A DNA stretch of 64,000 bases from positions 1,054,001-1,118,000 of the forward strand of contig NZ_BPWA01000001.1 in the NCBI RefSeq assembly GCF_020521555.1, read 5' to 3'. The notes beneath the pieces were generated by a model. The model did no database searches, was not told the origin of the DNA, and saw only the letters and a list, made by a program, of their open reading frames with translations. Positions 20,281-31,816 of the stretch are shown in pieces; within the stretch, counting starts at the first letter, position 1, and each line of letters starts with the position of its first letter. The translations under genes and the position numbers were made by a program. The stretch is from Rodentibacter sp. JRC1. Lineage in GTDB: Bacteria > Pseudomonadota > Gammaproteobacteria > Enterobacterales > Pasteurellaceae.

Positions 20281-20379
20281 ATGAGCTCTAGTGCAATTAT
20301 TATGATGGTCATCGCACTTGGCGTAATTTGGGGCGGCTTCCTTTATGCTCTCCTTCGCCTACCAAAAGAAAATAATTAG
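20281..20379 (+). CDS. metS: MetS-family small subunit of NSS transporter (copy 1)
   Basis: A 32-residue protein beginning MSSSAIIMMVIALGVIWGGF and ending RLPKENN: one transmembrane helix and a short charged tail. It starts one base after the symporter stop, with GGAG placed just upstream. Tiny proteins of this form accompany NSS methionine/alanine importers. A second, diverged copy lies at 25512. Confidence 0.85.
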   Translation: MSSSAIIMMVIALGVIWGGFLYALLRLPKENN

Positions 20380-20389
20380 TTTGATTATG

Positions 20390-20456
20390 TATCGGTGCGT
20401 TACGGCTTCGCCTAACTGCACCCTACGGCAATTTGTGTAACCGCTACATAATAATG
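20390..20456. repeat. Dispersed palindromic repeat
   Basis: GTGCGTTA...TAACTGCAC forms an imperfect hairpin, followed by CCCTACGG and TGTGTAACCGCTACATAATA. This element is absent from the equivalent place in the second copy (after 25610), which accounts for about 35 bases of length difference between the copies. Confidence 0.55.
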
Positions 20457-20464
20457 TTAATTTT

Positions 20465-20500
20465 TCGACCGCACTTTTAAAGTGCGGTTATTTTTTCCGT
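20465..20500. terminator. Inverted uptake-signal pair after metS copy 1
   Basis: GACCGCACTTT and AAAGTGCGGT form a stem followed by TATTTTTT. Likely terminator for the symporter-metS transcript. The same element follows the second metS copy. Confidence 0.8.
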
Positions 20501-20563
20501 ATTTTGTAATAAAACCGATTTTACCTTGCGTCACACAATATTAACTTTTAGAATACCCTCACT

Positions 20564-20642
20564 TGTCGGAGTGCCGTTGGCTGAGATCGCAATGCGAGAT
20601 CCGTTGAACCTGTGGGTTAAAACCTGCGTAGGGAACAAGGTT
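20564..20642 (+). promoter_or_regulatory. TPP riboswitch 1 (ahead of broken thiH)
   Basis: Contains the conserved thi-box elements TGTCGGAGTGCC, GGCTGAGATCGC, GATCCGTTGAACCTG and CCTGCGTAGGGAACAAGG in the proper order and spacing. It senses thiamine diphosphate in the leader RNA. Here it precedes a truncated thiH, so it now controls a pseudogene, and possibly read-through into the inserted operon. Confidence 0.95.
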
Positions 20643-20733
20643 GCAAAACACCTCATAAAAATTACCGCTTGTTAATCAAACAAGTCGTCGCTTCAGGCAA
20701 GAAATTTACTTTTCACTTTTGGAGTATTTTTCG

Positions 20734-21467
<734 letters not shown>

Positions 21468-21479
21468 TTGTAAAGATAG

Positions 21480-21508
21480 TTGAAAAGTAAGAAGAAACAT
21501 TATATAAA
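21480..21508 (+). promoter_or_regulatory. Putative promoter of the inserted operon
   Basis: TTGAAA, a 17-base spacer and TATAAA, 47 bases upstream of the first gene. It starts 12 bases after the thiC remnant, so the operon can be transcribed independently of the thi leader. Confidence 0.6.
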
Positions 21509-21554
21509 CATTTTTGTAACATTTTTTACTTTTAAGTTACATACGGAGTTCATT

Positions 21555-22727
21555 ATGCACAACATAAGATCGCCTGTAGTTTTCTTTTATGGCTCGCTAA
21601 TATTGCTATATTTTACTGATATGGGAATGATGATCGGTATGATTTGGGCATCATTAGCAATTACAAATAGTCCTTTTTTTCTTGGTTTAACTTTATGTTT
21701 AGGAGCAAGTGTACCCTATATTTTTAAGAAAATTTTCTCAAAAAAATATATGAAGAGTTTAACTTTAAAACGCTTGTATATGATGAGAATTATACTTTAT
21801 GTTCTTATTTTAAGTTTAATCTTTATTAATATTGCAGAAACTTTTTATGGTCTATTTATAACAATTATTTTATTTGGAATTGTTAATGTATTTACATTGA
21901 CTACTTATGAAACCTATAACTCTTATTTCGTTAATCAACAAGATATTTCATCAGACATTGCCTCTCGAGTAATGCAAACAGTATTACAATCAGGTGCATT
22001 TTTAGGGGCTGTAATAGCCGGATTAATCATTAAGAGATTTGGTTACCTAAATCTAATTTTATTCTTATCATTGTTTGAATTATTAATAAATTTCGTATTT
22101 TTATATAATAAATATTTTGACGTACAACTATCACCTGTCAATAAAATTTCTTTATTAAAAGATAATAAAGAAAAACCTACTAAACCACTCTATTTATTTA
22201 GCTTATCTTTGGCTTTTATTGGCGTTCATATTTCAGCTTTTAATTTACTTTCAACCATCATTTTCCAAGATCTAAATCAATGGGATTCCGAAATATTTGG
22301 TTATGCCAGTGGAATAGCAGGTATTGGGGCATTTATAGCTTCTTTTATTACGCTAAAAAGAATACCTATATTTGCTTTTATTTTAGCATTACTTAGTATG
22401 GATTATATTTATAGCTACGCTTCTTCTATCACTATAGCTATAACTTCTAGCTTCTTCATTGGTTTTTGTATTAATACTGTCAGGATTTACCTTAGAAAAA
22501 TAATGTTGGATTATGCAAAAACACCTTATTTATCTCATAAAATGGGAGAAATCAGCACTTTCTTTTATGTATTCTTTCAATCTCTAGGTTCTGTAATCAT
22601 TGGGTTAATTATTTCAGAGAACATTATTGAATTAAATACTTCTAGAATAATATTATCTATTATTGGTCTTTTTATTCTTATTTCATTTGTTTTTAATAAA
22701 TTTTTTACTAAACAGGAGCAATTATGA
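21555..22727 (+). CDS. MFS transporter of the inserted operon
   Basis: A 390-residue membrane protein with about eleven or twelve hydrophobic segments (first: SPVVFFYGSLILLYFTDMGM). It looks like a major facilitator superfamily exporter, but no substrate-specific motif is recognised. The start at 21555 is chosen because CGGAG lies seven bases upstream; an in-frame ATG at 21480 lies within the putative promoter. It is strongly AT-rich and uses codons unlike the flanking thi genes. Its stop overlaps the next ATG (ATGA), so it is coupled to the ATP-grasp gene. A role in exporting the operon's product, or in self-resistance, is inferred. Confidence 0.75.
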   Translation: MHNIRSPVVFFYGSLILLYFTDMGMMIGMIWASLAITNSPFFLGLTLCLGASVPYIFKKIFSKKYMKSLTLKRLYMMRIILYVLILSLIFINIAETFYGLFITIILFGIVNVFTLTTYETYNSYFVNQQDISSDIASRVMQTVLQSGAFLGAVIAGLIIKRFGYLNLILFLSLFELLINFVFLYNKYFDVQLSPVNKISLLKDNKEKPTKPLYLFSLSLAFIGVHISAFNLLSTIIFQDLNQWDSEIFGYASGIAGIGAFIASFITLKRIPIFAFILALLSMDYIYSYASSITIAITSSFFIGFCINTVRIYLRKIMLDYAKTPYLSHKMGEISTFFYVFFQSLGSVIIGLIISENIIELNTSRIILSIIGLFILISFVFNKFFTKQEQL

Positions 22728-24028
22728 AAACCTATATTATTGTTGACCCATTTTCAACAGGTTCTTTAATCGCCCCAGCTTTAAAGAAACAAGGGCATAA
22801 AGTTTATTCAGTGCTTTCTAGCGAAAAAATCTCAAATTATATGAAGTCATCTTATACTGGTGAAGGATTTGAGAACAAGTATCTTATGTCAATAAATGAA
22901 GTAAAGGAACAATTTCATCAAATTGATGGGGTAATTGTTGGTTCAGAAGCAGGAACTATTACTGGTGATTTGTTATCTGAATATTATGGCGTAAAAGGTA
23001 ATTCTAGTAATAGTAGTGAACTAAGGAGAGATAAATATACAATGCAACAAGCATTGAAAGAAAATAAATTAGATTATATTGAAACATATAAAATTAATAT
23101 AAATAATTACCATAAAATTGTTAATCAATTACCTGAAGATAAATCATTCGTTCTTAAGCCATTAAAATCAGCTGGTAGTGATAATGTATTATTTTTTCAA
23201 AATAAAATATATTTGCTTGAACATTTGATGAAAGAACAATGGAAAAGCAATGATTTATTTGGTAATCAAAATGATCATTTTATCATTCAGGAATACATAT
23301 CTTCACAAGAATATGTTGTAGATATGATTGTAAATCAAAATGAGATCTTTATCGTTTCATTATGTAAATATGAAAAAGGTATTTTCAACCAAAGTAAATT
23401 TGTTTATAAATCACTAAACATCTTAGATCCTAATAATTCAAACTACCAATCATTAATAGATTATGCCAAACAATGTGTCAAAGCATTAAAAATAAATTAT
23501 GGTGCCGTTCATATGGAACTATTTCATAACGATGAGCGTACTGTGATGATTGAAGCAGGAGCAAGGCTGCATGGAGGTGTTGCACCATTGCTATTTAAAC
23601 AATGCTATCAACCTGATTTATTAAATAGCTTAGTGTATCTTTACACAAATGATCGGTTGAAAGTTAATGGCAAATCTAAGTTAAAAACTAATGGAAAAAT
23701 TGTATTTTTAATCAATACTCATTATGACACATATATTCAAAATAGTGATTTATTGGAAGCTGAGTTTTCTCAAATATCAACCTTCTCTGGAGGTAAAATC
23801 TTCTTTGAAGAAGGAAAAAAATTACCACTAACAAAAGATCTTACTAATATTATAGGTATTGTCTGGCTTGTCGCTGATGACTTAGAAAAACTTAATCAAG
23901 ATGAAAGAAAGGTAAGAGCAATCTTTGAAAAATATTTAATAGTAAATGATGAAGATAATAAATTATTATCTAGAAAAGAATTAAAAGGGTTAAAGTTAGA
24001 TAAATGGCAGGATATTGTATTCAAATAA
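22724..24028 (+). CDS. ATP-grasp ligase (L-amino-acid ligase-like)
   Basis: A 434-residue protein with an N-terminal pre-ATP-grasp domain (MKTYIIVDPFSTGSLIAPAL) and the ATP-grasp core. SFVLKPLKSAGSDNV near residue 150 is the ATP-binding lysine and loop. QEYISSQEYVVDMI is near residue 190. The metal-binding segment is GAVHMELFHNDERTVMIEAG then ARLHGG, near 265. This arrangement is typical of carboxylate-amine ligases that make dipeptides or amino-acid amides. The substrate cannot be read from the sequence. Very AT-rich. It overlaps the MFS gene by four bases and precedes a YqcI/YcgG-family gene. Confidence 0.8.
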   Translation: MKTYIIVDPFSTGSLIAPALKKQGHKVYSVLSSEKISNYMKSSYTGEGFENKYLMSINEVKEQFHQIDGVIVGSEAGTITGDLLSEYYGVKGNSSNSSELRRDKYTMQQALKENKLDYIETYKININNYHKIVNQLPEDKSFVLKPLKSAGSDNVLFFQNKIYLLEHLMKEQWKSNDLFGNQNDHFIIQEYISSQEYVVDMIVNQNEIFIVSLCKYEKGIFNQSKFVYKSLNILDPNNSNYQSLIDYAKQCVKALKINYGAVHMELFHNDERTVMIEAGARLHGGVAPLLFKQCYQPDLLNSLVYLYTNDRLKVNGKSKLKTNGKIVFLINTHYDTYIQNSDLLEAEFSQISTFSGGKIFFEEGKKLPLTKDLTNIIGIVWLVADDLEKLNQDERKVRAIFEKYLIVNDEDNKLLSRKELKGLKLDKWQDIVFK

Positions 24029-24043
24029 CTAGAAGCTAGTTTT

Positions 24044-24661
24044 ATGAATAAAGTTAGACCTTTTCCTTGCGTTTTTGGTGTAAAAGGATTTACCAAAGAT
24101 CAAATTAGATATGTATTTCAAGAAAATATTGAGCCAATATATTTAGCAAATGTTTTAAGGGATTATCTGAAATATTGTAAATCTTATGGTAATTATACTT
24201 CGTTAGTTATTTTTGAAAAACCTAATCAAATTAGTACACTAGAAGAATATCATTCAAAATTTTGGGGGATTTTGAAAGAATTATCTGATTTAGATTATGC
24301 CAAGCCTGTAGATAGTATTCCTGCAGAATTAGATACGCCAATGTGGGAGTTTTCCTTTAATGGTGAATTAATTTTTGTAGTGTGTACAACACCAGCACAC
24401 CAGAAACGACAAAGTCGTAGAAGCACAGGGTTTATTTTAACTTTTCAACCCCGTTGGGTTTTTGATGATTTATTAGGTAGTGAAGAAAAAGCAGAAGTTG
24501 CATTTAAGACCGTAAGAGAAAGACTTGAAAAATATGATCTTATTTCTCAATCTCCTTACTTGGGTAAGTATGGAGATAAAAATAATAGAGAATGGAAACA
24601 ATATTTTCTTGATGATACTAATGAAATCAATATTAAATGTCCATTTCATAAACTAAAGTAA
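24044..24661 (+). CDS. YqcI/YcgG-family protein, possible heme-dependent N-hydroxylase
   Basis: A 205-residue protein with the family hallmarks RPFPCVFGVKGF at residues 5-16, TPMWEFSFNGELIFVV in the middle, and the C-terminal CPFHKL. Bacillus YqcI and YcgG define the family. From memory, some members act as heme-dependent N-hydroxylases in natural product pathways (GntA of guanitoxin synthesis). The PC-FG and CPFH cysteine/histidine sites could serve as ligands. No signal peptide. It lies 15 bases after the ATP-grasp gene, and the pairing suggests an N-hydroxylated amino acid or peptide product; this is inference. Confidence 0.72.
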   Translation: MNKVRPFPCVFGVKGFTKDQIRYVFQENIEPIYLANVLRDYLKYCKSYGNYTSLVIFEKPNQISTLEEYHSKFWGILKELSDLDYAKPVDSIPAELDTPMWEFSFNGELIFVVCTTPAHQKRQSRRSTGFILTFQPRWVFDDLLGSEEKAEVAFKTVRERLEKYDLISQSPYLGKYGDKNNREWKQYFLDDTNEINIKCPFHKLK

Positions 24662-24671
24662 GGAGCTTATT

Positions 24672-24980
24672 ATGACCATTAAATTTAAGCATATCGCATT
24701 AAATAAAGATTATTCATTTTTTATGAATTGTCTTCCTAATCAGGGCTGTGTCGAATTACAGCAGGATCAGCCTTTTAAAGAACATATTTGGCATAAACAC
24801 GAAAATAGTGAAACCCTAATAATATTAGAAGGTTCTATGGAGTTTTATTATGAAAATGAAAGTAGGATATGTAAATCAGGAGATGTGATATTTTTACCCC
24901 AAAATGTGTTACACGGTTCAAAAGCTCTTGAAGAAGGATGTCGTTATCTTATTGCTTTTGAAATATTAGGACATATCTAG
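24672..24980 (+). CDS. Single-domain cupin
   Basis: A 102-residue cupin. Motif 1 is present as HIWHKHENSETLIILEG (metal-binding histidines and glutamate), and motif 2 as GDVIFLPQNVLHG (histidine). It could be a metal-dependent enzyme or a small-ligand binder. Start ATG follows AAGGAG by eight bases, ten bases after the YqcI/YcgG gene, so it is the last gene of the inserted operon. A perfect hairpin follows. In other systems cupins act on N-hydroxylated intermediates, a possible but unproven link here. Confidence 0.8.
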   Translation: MTIKFKHIALNKDYSFFMNCLPNQGCVELQQDQPFKEHIWHKHENSETLIILEGSMEFYYENESRICKSGDVIFLPQNVLHGSKALEEGCRYLIAFEILGHI

Positions 24981-25015
24981 TAGCAGAAATTTACCTAATC
25001 GTAGGAGTTAGTTGT

Positions 25016-25041
25016 AAGGTGGGCAATTTTTTGCCCACCTT
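25016..25041 (+). terminator. Hairpin closing the inserted operon
   Basis: AAGGTGGGCA and TGCCCACCTT form a perfect 10-base-pair stem around a TTTT-rich loop. It lacks a T run on the plus strand. The same GGTGGGCA stem follows the intact thiC (29206-29228) and cpdB (34533-34558). Confidence 0.65.
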
Positions 25042-25069
25042 GAAAAAGTCTTAATATAGGGTAAATATA

Positions 25070-25510
25070 ATGGATATTAGCTTACTAGGTTATTTTTTCT
25101 TATCAAGTTTGTTAATTGCTGCCTTGCCCAGCCCTGCAATGATGCTGACCATTCAAAGTGCGATTAACAATGGATTAACTAAAGGGATTGCCGTGGCATT
25201 CGTATCATTGATCGCCATCGTTGCCAATGAAAAATTAGGCTTATTAGGCGATCATTTGAACGAAACCTCATCTTTTAAAGTCGGCTTTTTCTGGCGTTTA
25301 TGTATCGTACTCACGACAGGTATTCTTGCATTTATGCTATTTAGTGAAGGTGCGAAAGTTTTCTCTGAAGGTTACGAAGGTTATCCAAGCTGGTTTATCA
25401 ATATCTTCGGATGGGGAATGGCAGTCAGCTTACTCGTTGTCGCATTTATTCTTTCACGCTTAAAATGGAAAAGCGAAACCAAACTTACAATAGAATTAAA
25501 AGGAGAATAA
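25070..25510 (+). pseudogene. Broken lysE fused in frame to the symporter C-terminus
   Basis: Codons 1-39 ([18 protein letters not shown] then [22 protein letters not shown]) are the start of a LysE/RhtB-type amino-acid exporter. From about 25188 the sequence is the last 107 codons of the NSS transporter, beginning [17 protein letters not shown]. The frame stays open through the junction, giving a 146-residue chimera with parts of two unrelated carriers. It is unlikely to function. It marks the right-hand edge of the inserted segment, where the second copy of the symporter-metS-thi region begins. Confidence 0.9.
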
Positions 25511-25511
25511 G

Positions 25512-25610
25512 ATGAGTTCTAGTGCAATTATTATGATGATTATCGCGCTTGGCGTAATTTGGGGCGGCTTCCTTTTTGCTCTTATTCGCCTACCGAAAGA
25601 AAATCATTAA
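25512..25610 (+). CDS. metS: MetS-family small protein (copy 2, orphan)
   Basis: A 32-residue homologue of copy 1 with substitutions (MSSSAIIMMIIALGVIWGGF, ending RLPKENH) and about ten percent nucleotide difference. The frame and ribosome site (GGAG) are intact, but the transporter gene in front is only a fragment. It can only act, if at all, with the full transporter at 18765. Confidence 0.8.
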   Translation: MSSSAIIMMIIALGVIWGGFLFALIRLPKENH

Positions 25611-25613
25611 TTT

Positions 25614-25645
25614 TTCGACCGCACTTTAAAAGTGCGGTTATTTTT
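25614..25645. terminator. Inverted uptake-signal pair after metS copy 2
   Basis: CGACCGCACTTT and AAAGTGCGGT face each other and are followed by TATTTTTTT. Equivalent to the element at 20465. Confidence 0.8.
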
Positions 25646-25759
25646 TTCTCTTTTTAAAAGTGTGAAGCCCTTATCTAACATTCTTCCACAGTTGCTACTT
25701 TTCACTTTGTGCAACTTTACCTTGCTTCACATACCATTAGCTTTTAGAATGACTTCTCT

Positions 25760-25838
25760 TGTCGGAGTGCCGTTGGGCTGAGATCGCAATGCGAGATCCG
25801 TTGAACCTGTGGGTTAATACCTGCGTAGGGAACAAGGT
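25760..25838 (+). promoter_or_regulatory. TPP riboswitch 2 (ahead of thiH)
   Basis: Same conserved thi-box elements as riboswitch 1 (TGTCGGAGTGCC, GGCTGAGATCGC, CCTGCGTAGGGAACAAGG). It differs by one inserted G in GTTGGGCTGAG and a few substitutions. It lies about 90 bases before the intact thiH. Confidence 0.95.
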
Positions 25839-25930
25839 TACAAAACCTCTCACAAAAATTACCGCTTGTTAGTCAAACAAGCGTTCACTTCAGACAAGAA
25901 ATTTACTTTTCACTTTTGGAGTATTTTTCA

Positions 25931-27061
25931 ATGTCAAACCTCTATTCTTCCTTTCCCGACTACTGGCAGATGCTAAACTGGGACGATTTAGCATTACGAC
26001 TGCGAGCCAAAACTGCTGCCGATGTGGAACGAGCCCTGCAAAGTGCGGTCAGAAATTTGGATGATTTAATGGCATTGCTTTCCCCCGCCGCCGAAACTTA
26101 CTTAGAGCCGATGGCACAGCTCGCGCAACAGCTTACCCGCCAGCGGTTCGGCAATGCGGTGTCGTTTTATTTACCCCTGTATCTGTCAAATTTATGCAAA
26201 AATGATTGCACCTATTGCGGTTTTTCGATGAGCAATCCGATTAAACGGAAAACCTTAAACGAGCAGGAAATTTTGGCAGAATGTGAAGCGATTAGGGCGA
26301 TGGGTTATGAACATATTTTACTCGTTACCGGTGAACATCAACAAAAAGTGGGAATGGATTATTTTCGGCAAAATCTTCCCAAAATTCGACCGCACTTTAG
26401 TGCAATGCTAATGGAAGTACAACCACTCAAAAGTGAAGAATATGCAGAGTTAAAAACACTCGGGCTAGACGGTGTGCTGGTGTATCAAGAAACCTACAAT
26501 GCGACTGAATATGCCAAACATCATTTGCGGGGCAATAAACAGGATTTTCTCTACCGTTTGGAGAGCCAAGACAGATTAGGGCGGACTGAAATTGATAAGA
26601 TTGGATTAGGTGCGTTAATCGGGCTTTCTCACGATTGGCGAACGGATCTCTATTTCGTTGCCGAACATTTAAATTATCTACAAAATCGCTATTGGAAAAG
26701 CCGTTATTCTATTTCATTCCCTCGTTTGCGACCTTGTGTGGGCGGTGTACAACCGGCTTCCACAATGACGGATAAACAACTTTTACAAGCAATCTGTGCT
26801 TTTCGTTTGTTTTCCCCGGAAGTAGAGCTTTCCCTTTCCACTCGTGAATCGCCTTATTTTCGCGATAATGTCGTTCCGATTGCCATCAATACCCTTTCCG
26901 CAGGATCAAAAACCCAACCGGGCGGCTATGCCAATACAGAAAAACAACTCGACCAATTTTCGCCCTATGATGAACGCCCCCCTTTAGAAGTGGCAAAAGC
27001 CCTGCTTGCCAAAGGGCTACAACCCGTTTGGAAAGATTGGGATAGCTATTTAGGACGGTGA
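25931..27061 (+). CDS. thiH: 2-iminoacetate synthase ThiH
   Basis: A 376-residue radical SAM enzyme that cleaves tyrosine to dehydroglycine and p-cresol for thiazole synthesis. The cluster motif CKNDCTYC is near residue 78, and the family ending GLQPVWKDWD is intact. Start ATG at 25931 follows GGAG by ten bases; a short upstream extension has no ribosome site. It partners with ThiG, which here is 6 kb downstream. Behind TPP riboswitch 2 and followed by riboswitch 3, so it can be expressed separately from thiC. Confidence 0.95.
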   Translation: MSNLYSSFPDYWQMLNWDDLALRLRAKTAADVERALQSAVRNLDDLMALLSPAAETYLEPMAQLAQQLTRQRFGNAVSFYLPLYLSNLCKNDCTYCGFSMSNPIKRKTLNEQEILAECEAIRAMGYEHILLVTGEHQQKVGMDYFRQNLPKIRPHFSAMLMEVQPLKSEEYAELKTLGLDGVLVYQETYNATEYAKHHLRGNKQDFLYRLESQDRLGRTEIDKIGLGALIGLSHDWRTDLYFVAEHLNYLQNRYWKSRYSISFPRLRPCVGGVQPASTMTDKQLLQAICAFRLFSPEVELSLSTRESPYFRDNVVPIAINTLSAGSKTQPGGYANTEKQLDQFSPYDERPPLEVAKALLAKGLQPVWKDWDSYLGR

Positions 27062-27130
27062 AAAACAGTTATAAAAAGTTGAATGATTCCCTTGCTTCAC
27101 AAAAAGTTACGCTCTAGAATAGAAAAATCT

Positions 27131-27208
27131 TGTCGGAGTGCCATTGGCTGAGATCGCAAAGCGAGATCCGTTGAACCTGTAGGTTAATACCTGCGTAGGG
27201 AACAAGGT
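27131..27208 (+). promoter_or_regulatory. TPP riboswitch 3 (ahead of thiC)
   Basis: TGTCGGAGTGCC, GGCTGAGATCGC, GATCCGTTGAACCTG and CCTGCGTAGGGAACAAGG in order, about 90 bases before the thiC start. It is distinct from riboswitch 2 in the loop sequence (GCAAAGCGAGA). Confidence 0.95.
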
Positions 27209-27212
27209 GTAA

Positions 27213-29198
<1,986 letters not shown>

Positions 29199-29205
29199 AT
29201 CGCAA

Positions 29206-29228
29206 GGTGGGCAAAAAATTTGCCCACC
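29206..29228 (+). terminator. Hairpin after thiC
   Basis: GGTGGGCAAA and TTTGCCCACC form a perfect 10-base-pair stem with a three-base loop, seven bases after the thiC stop. No T run follows, so it may be a partial terminator or an mRNA-stability element within the thi operon. Confidence 0.6.
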
Positions 29229-29277
29229 ACAAGCGGTCAGTTTCAATCAAACATTTGAAAAATAAACAGAAAAGAAT

Positions 29278-30771
29278 ATGAAGACCAAAATTTTATGGAC
29301 AGTCGCAGGCTCGGACTCCTGTGCAGGGGCGGGATTACAGACGGATTTACACACCTTTCGAGATTTTGAGGTAATCGGCAATTCGATTGTAACAAGTGTT
29401 ACCGCTCAACACCCAAAGGGCGTGCTATGCGTTACCCCTGTTGATGATGATACTTTCCGCCAACAGTTTGAAGCCTTGCTAGTACAGGGCTACCCAGATG
29501 GCATTAAAATCGGCTTGCTGTGCAATGCTAATCAGGTACAGATTTTGGCGAAATATATCGCTCAAATTCGGGCCAATTCCCCCAAACCGCTAGTGGTGGT
29601 TTATGACCCTGTGGCGGTCGCCAGTTCAGGGCAAACCCTTTCTGATAGCGTATCCTTACCGTTGGTTCAAGCCGTGCTGTATCCGCAAATTGATCTCATC
29701 ACTCCTAATGGGACGGAGTTGGAATTACTCTCGGGGGTGTCGGTAGAAAACGAAAGTGCGGTCATTTCTGCCTGTAAAATCTTGCTCAAACAAGGCATAA
29801 AAGCGGTATTAGCAAAAGGCGGACATTTTATTTGGCAGGGTGAAATTGTGGTGGATTATTTGGTTACACCAAAAGAAACTTACCACTTCCGCCATTCTCG
29901 CCTTGAAAGTATCAATTCACACGGCACTGGCTGTACTTATGCGTCCGCTTGCTGTGCAATGCTCGCAAGGGGCTTTTCCCTTGAAGATGCAATCACGGTC
30001 GCTACTGCCTATTTACAGCAAGGGCTGGCAGAAAAAACAAGCCGTGGACAGACCGCACTTTGCTCGCTTAAACACTTAGGCTATCCTAACAGGCTGTCAA
30101 TTTTCCCCGATACCGTACTTGCTTCAGCACCGCTCACCCCTTCTGAAAAAACTTTTGCTAAAACCGAGCTTAAACTAGGATTGTACCCTGTAGTCGATAG
30201 CCTAGAATGGATCGAGCGGTTGATTTCCGCTGGAGTGAAAACAATGCAGTTACGTCTGAAAAATCTCACCGCTGAACAAGCCGAGCCCTTGATTATGCAA
30301 GCGGTCGAATTAGGCAAAAAATTTGCAGTTCGGTTATTTATCAATGATTTTTGGCGGTTGGCGATTAAACATCAGGCATACGGTGTGCATTTGGGGCAGG
30401 AAGATTTAGCTACAGCAGATTTAAATGCCATCGCTAATGCAGGCTTACGGCTCGGCGTATCCACACACGGCTATTTTGAAATAATGCGAGTTTTACCGCT
30501 CCGCCCTTCTTATATCGCACTTGGACATATTTTCCCAACCCAAACGAAGCAAATGCCAAGCCAACCACAAGGGCTTGCTAATCTGGCTCGATATGCGGAA
30601 TTACTCAACGATACCCCCTTAGTGGCGATTGGAGGGATTAAAGCCGAGCATTTTAGCCCTATTCGAACCTTAGGCGTGGGGAGCATTGCGGTTGTTACCG
30701 CCATTACCCAAGCGGAAAATTGGCGAAATGCGGTAAATCATCTTCAAGGTTTAATGGAGCAAAAATGTTAA
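29278..30771 (+). CDS. thiDE: Fused HMP-P kinase / thiamine-phosphate synthase (ThiD-ThiE)
   Basis: A 497-residue two-domain enzyme. Residues 1-265 are ThiD ([18 protein letters not shown] at the start; [15 protein letters not shown] carries the catalytic region). About 295-497 are ThiE ([22 protein letters not shown] in part; [32 protein letters not shown]). It phosphorylates hydroxymethylpyrimidine phosphate and couples it to the thiazole phosphate to make thiamine phosphate. The fusion, in ThiD-ThiE order, guarantees equal amounts of the two activities. Its stop overlaps the thiF start. Confidence 0.94.
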   Translation: MKTKILWTVAGSDSCAGAGLQTDLHTFRDFEVIGNSIVTSVTAQHPKGVLCVTPVDDDTFRQQFEALLVQGYPDGIKIGLLCNANQVQILAKYIAQIRANSPKPLVVVYDPVAVASSGQTLSDSVSLPLVQAVLYPQIDLITPNGTELELLSGVSVENESAVISACKILLKQGIKAVLAKGGHFIWQGEIVVDYLVTPKETYHFRHSRLESINSHGTGCTYASACCAMLARGFSLEDAITVATAYLQQGLAEKTSRGQTALCSLKHLGYPNRLSIFPDTVLASAPLTPSEKTFAKTELKLGLYPVVDSLEWIERLISAGVKTMQLRLKNLTAEQAEPLIMQAVELGKKFAVRLFINDFWRLAIKHQAYGVHLGQEDLATADLNAIANAGLRLGVSTHGYFEIMRVLPLRPSYIALGHIFPTQTKQMPSQPQGLANLARYAELLNDTPLVAIGGIKAEHFSPIRTLGVGSIAVVTAITQAENWRNAVNHLQGLMEQKC

Positions 30772-31520
30772 ACGATCAGGATTTTTTGCGTTACAGCCGC
30801 CAAATGCTGCTCGAAGAATGTGGCGAATGTGGACAAGCAAAACTCGCTCAAAGCACCGTATTGATCGTAGGACTAGGCGGACTCGGCTCGCCTATCGCCC
30901 GTTATTTGGCAGGATCCGGCGTAGGCAAATTATTACTTGCCGATCACGATAAAGTTGAAATCAGCAATCTCGGGCGACAAATTTTATTTACTGTCGCAGA
31001 CATCAACCAACCGAAAGCGACCGCTACGGCTAAACGCTTAACAGCGGTTAATCCAACGGTACAAGCGGTAAAAATTCCCGAAAAATTGACCACTTGTAAC
31101 TTACCCAAATGGGTTGCTCAAGCCGATTTAGTTCTAGATTGCTCGGATAATATGCCAACGAGACATGCCGTTAATCAGGCTTGTGTACAAGCAAATAAAC
31201 CGCTTATTTCGGCTTCCGCAGTAGGTTTCAACGGACAATTGCTCGGTATTTTACCACCTTACGATCAAGGCTGTTACGCTTGCTTATTCCCCGAAACGGA
31301 GATCCCTTCCCTAAACTGTAAAACCTCAGGTATTTTACCGCCTATCGTCGGCATAATGGGCAGTATCCAAGCCTTAGAAGCCTTAAAATACTTAATCGGT
31401 TTGCCTATTTCTTGTGAGGGGATATTGAGATGTTTTGACGGAAAAACACTGGAATGGCAAACCTTTCGTTTACAAAAAAATACAAAGTGCCATATCTGCA
31501 ATCTAAAAAAGGAAAAATAA
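30765..31520 (+). CDS. thiF: ThiS adenylyltransferase ThiF
   Basis: A 251-residue E1-like enzyme that adenylates the ThiS C-terminus. The ATP-binding motif [19 protein letters not shown] is near residue 36. The zinc-type cysteines are in CYACLFPE and in the C-terminal CHICNLKK. The ATG at 30765 overlaps the thiE stop by seven bases (ATGTTAA); the longer upstream frame lies within thiE. The stop shares one base with the thiS start, so thiE-thiF-thiS are translationally linked. Confidence 0.94.
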   Translation: MLNDQDFLRYSRQMLLEECGECGQAKLAQSTVLIVGLGGLGSPIARYLAGSGVGKLLLADHDKVEISNLGRQILFTVADINQPKATATAKRLTAVNPTVQAVKIPEKLTTCNLPKWVAQADLVLDCSDNMPTRHAVNQACVQANKPLISASAVGFNGQLLGILPPYDQGCYACLFPETEIPSLNCKTSGILPPIVGIMGSIQALEALKYLIGLPISCEGILRCFDGKTLEWQTFRLQKNTKCHICNLKKEK

Positions 31521-31720
31521 TGCAAATTCACTTAAATGAAAAAACACTGGAAATTTCTACCGCACTTTCATTAGCCGATCTTATTAGCGAACATTACCCT
31601 AATCAAAACGGTTTGGCGGTAGCGGTGAATCAGCAAATTATCCCGAAAAACCAATGGGAGGATTATTTACTGCAAGCACAAGATAAATTGTCAGTATTTC
31701 GAGCAATTGCGGGGGGCTAA
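31520..31720 (+). CDS. thiS: Sulfur carrier protein ThiS
   Basis: A 66-residue ubiquitin-like protein ([13 protein letters not shown]...) ending in AIAGG, the C-terminal Gly-Gly that becomes a thiocarboxylate. The start shares a base with the thiF stop (TAATG). Normally thiG follows at once; here two unrelated genes intervene. Confidence 0.94.
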   Translation: MQIHLNEKTLEISTALSLADLISEHYPNQNGLAVAVNQQIIPKNQWEDYLLQAQDKLSVFRAIAGG

Positions 31721-31755
31721 ATTTGCGATCTAGATCGTAAAATTAAACAAAATAC

Positions 31756-31784
31756 CTGTTTATAAAAACAGTGAAATGTATAAT
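31756..31784 (+). promoter_or_regulatory. LexA-type SOS box and promoter
   Basis: CTGTTTATAAAAACAG (31756-31771) fits the LexA consensus CTGT-N8-ACAG exactly. A TATAAT -10 lies at 31779-31784, placing the box over the -35 region, where LexA would block transcription. It lies 45 bases upstream of the BRO-N gene. Confidence 0.7.
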
Positions 31785-31816
31785 ATTCCTGTTTTTATGG
31801 AAAAAGGAATCTGATA

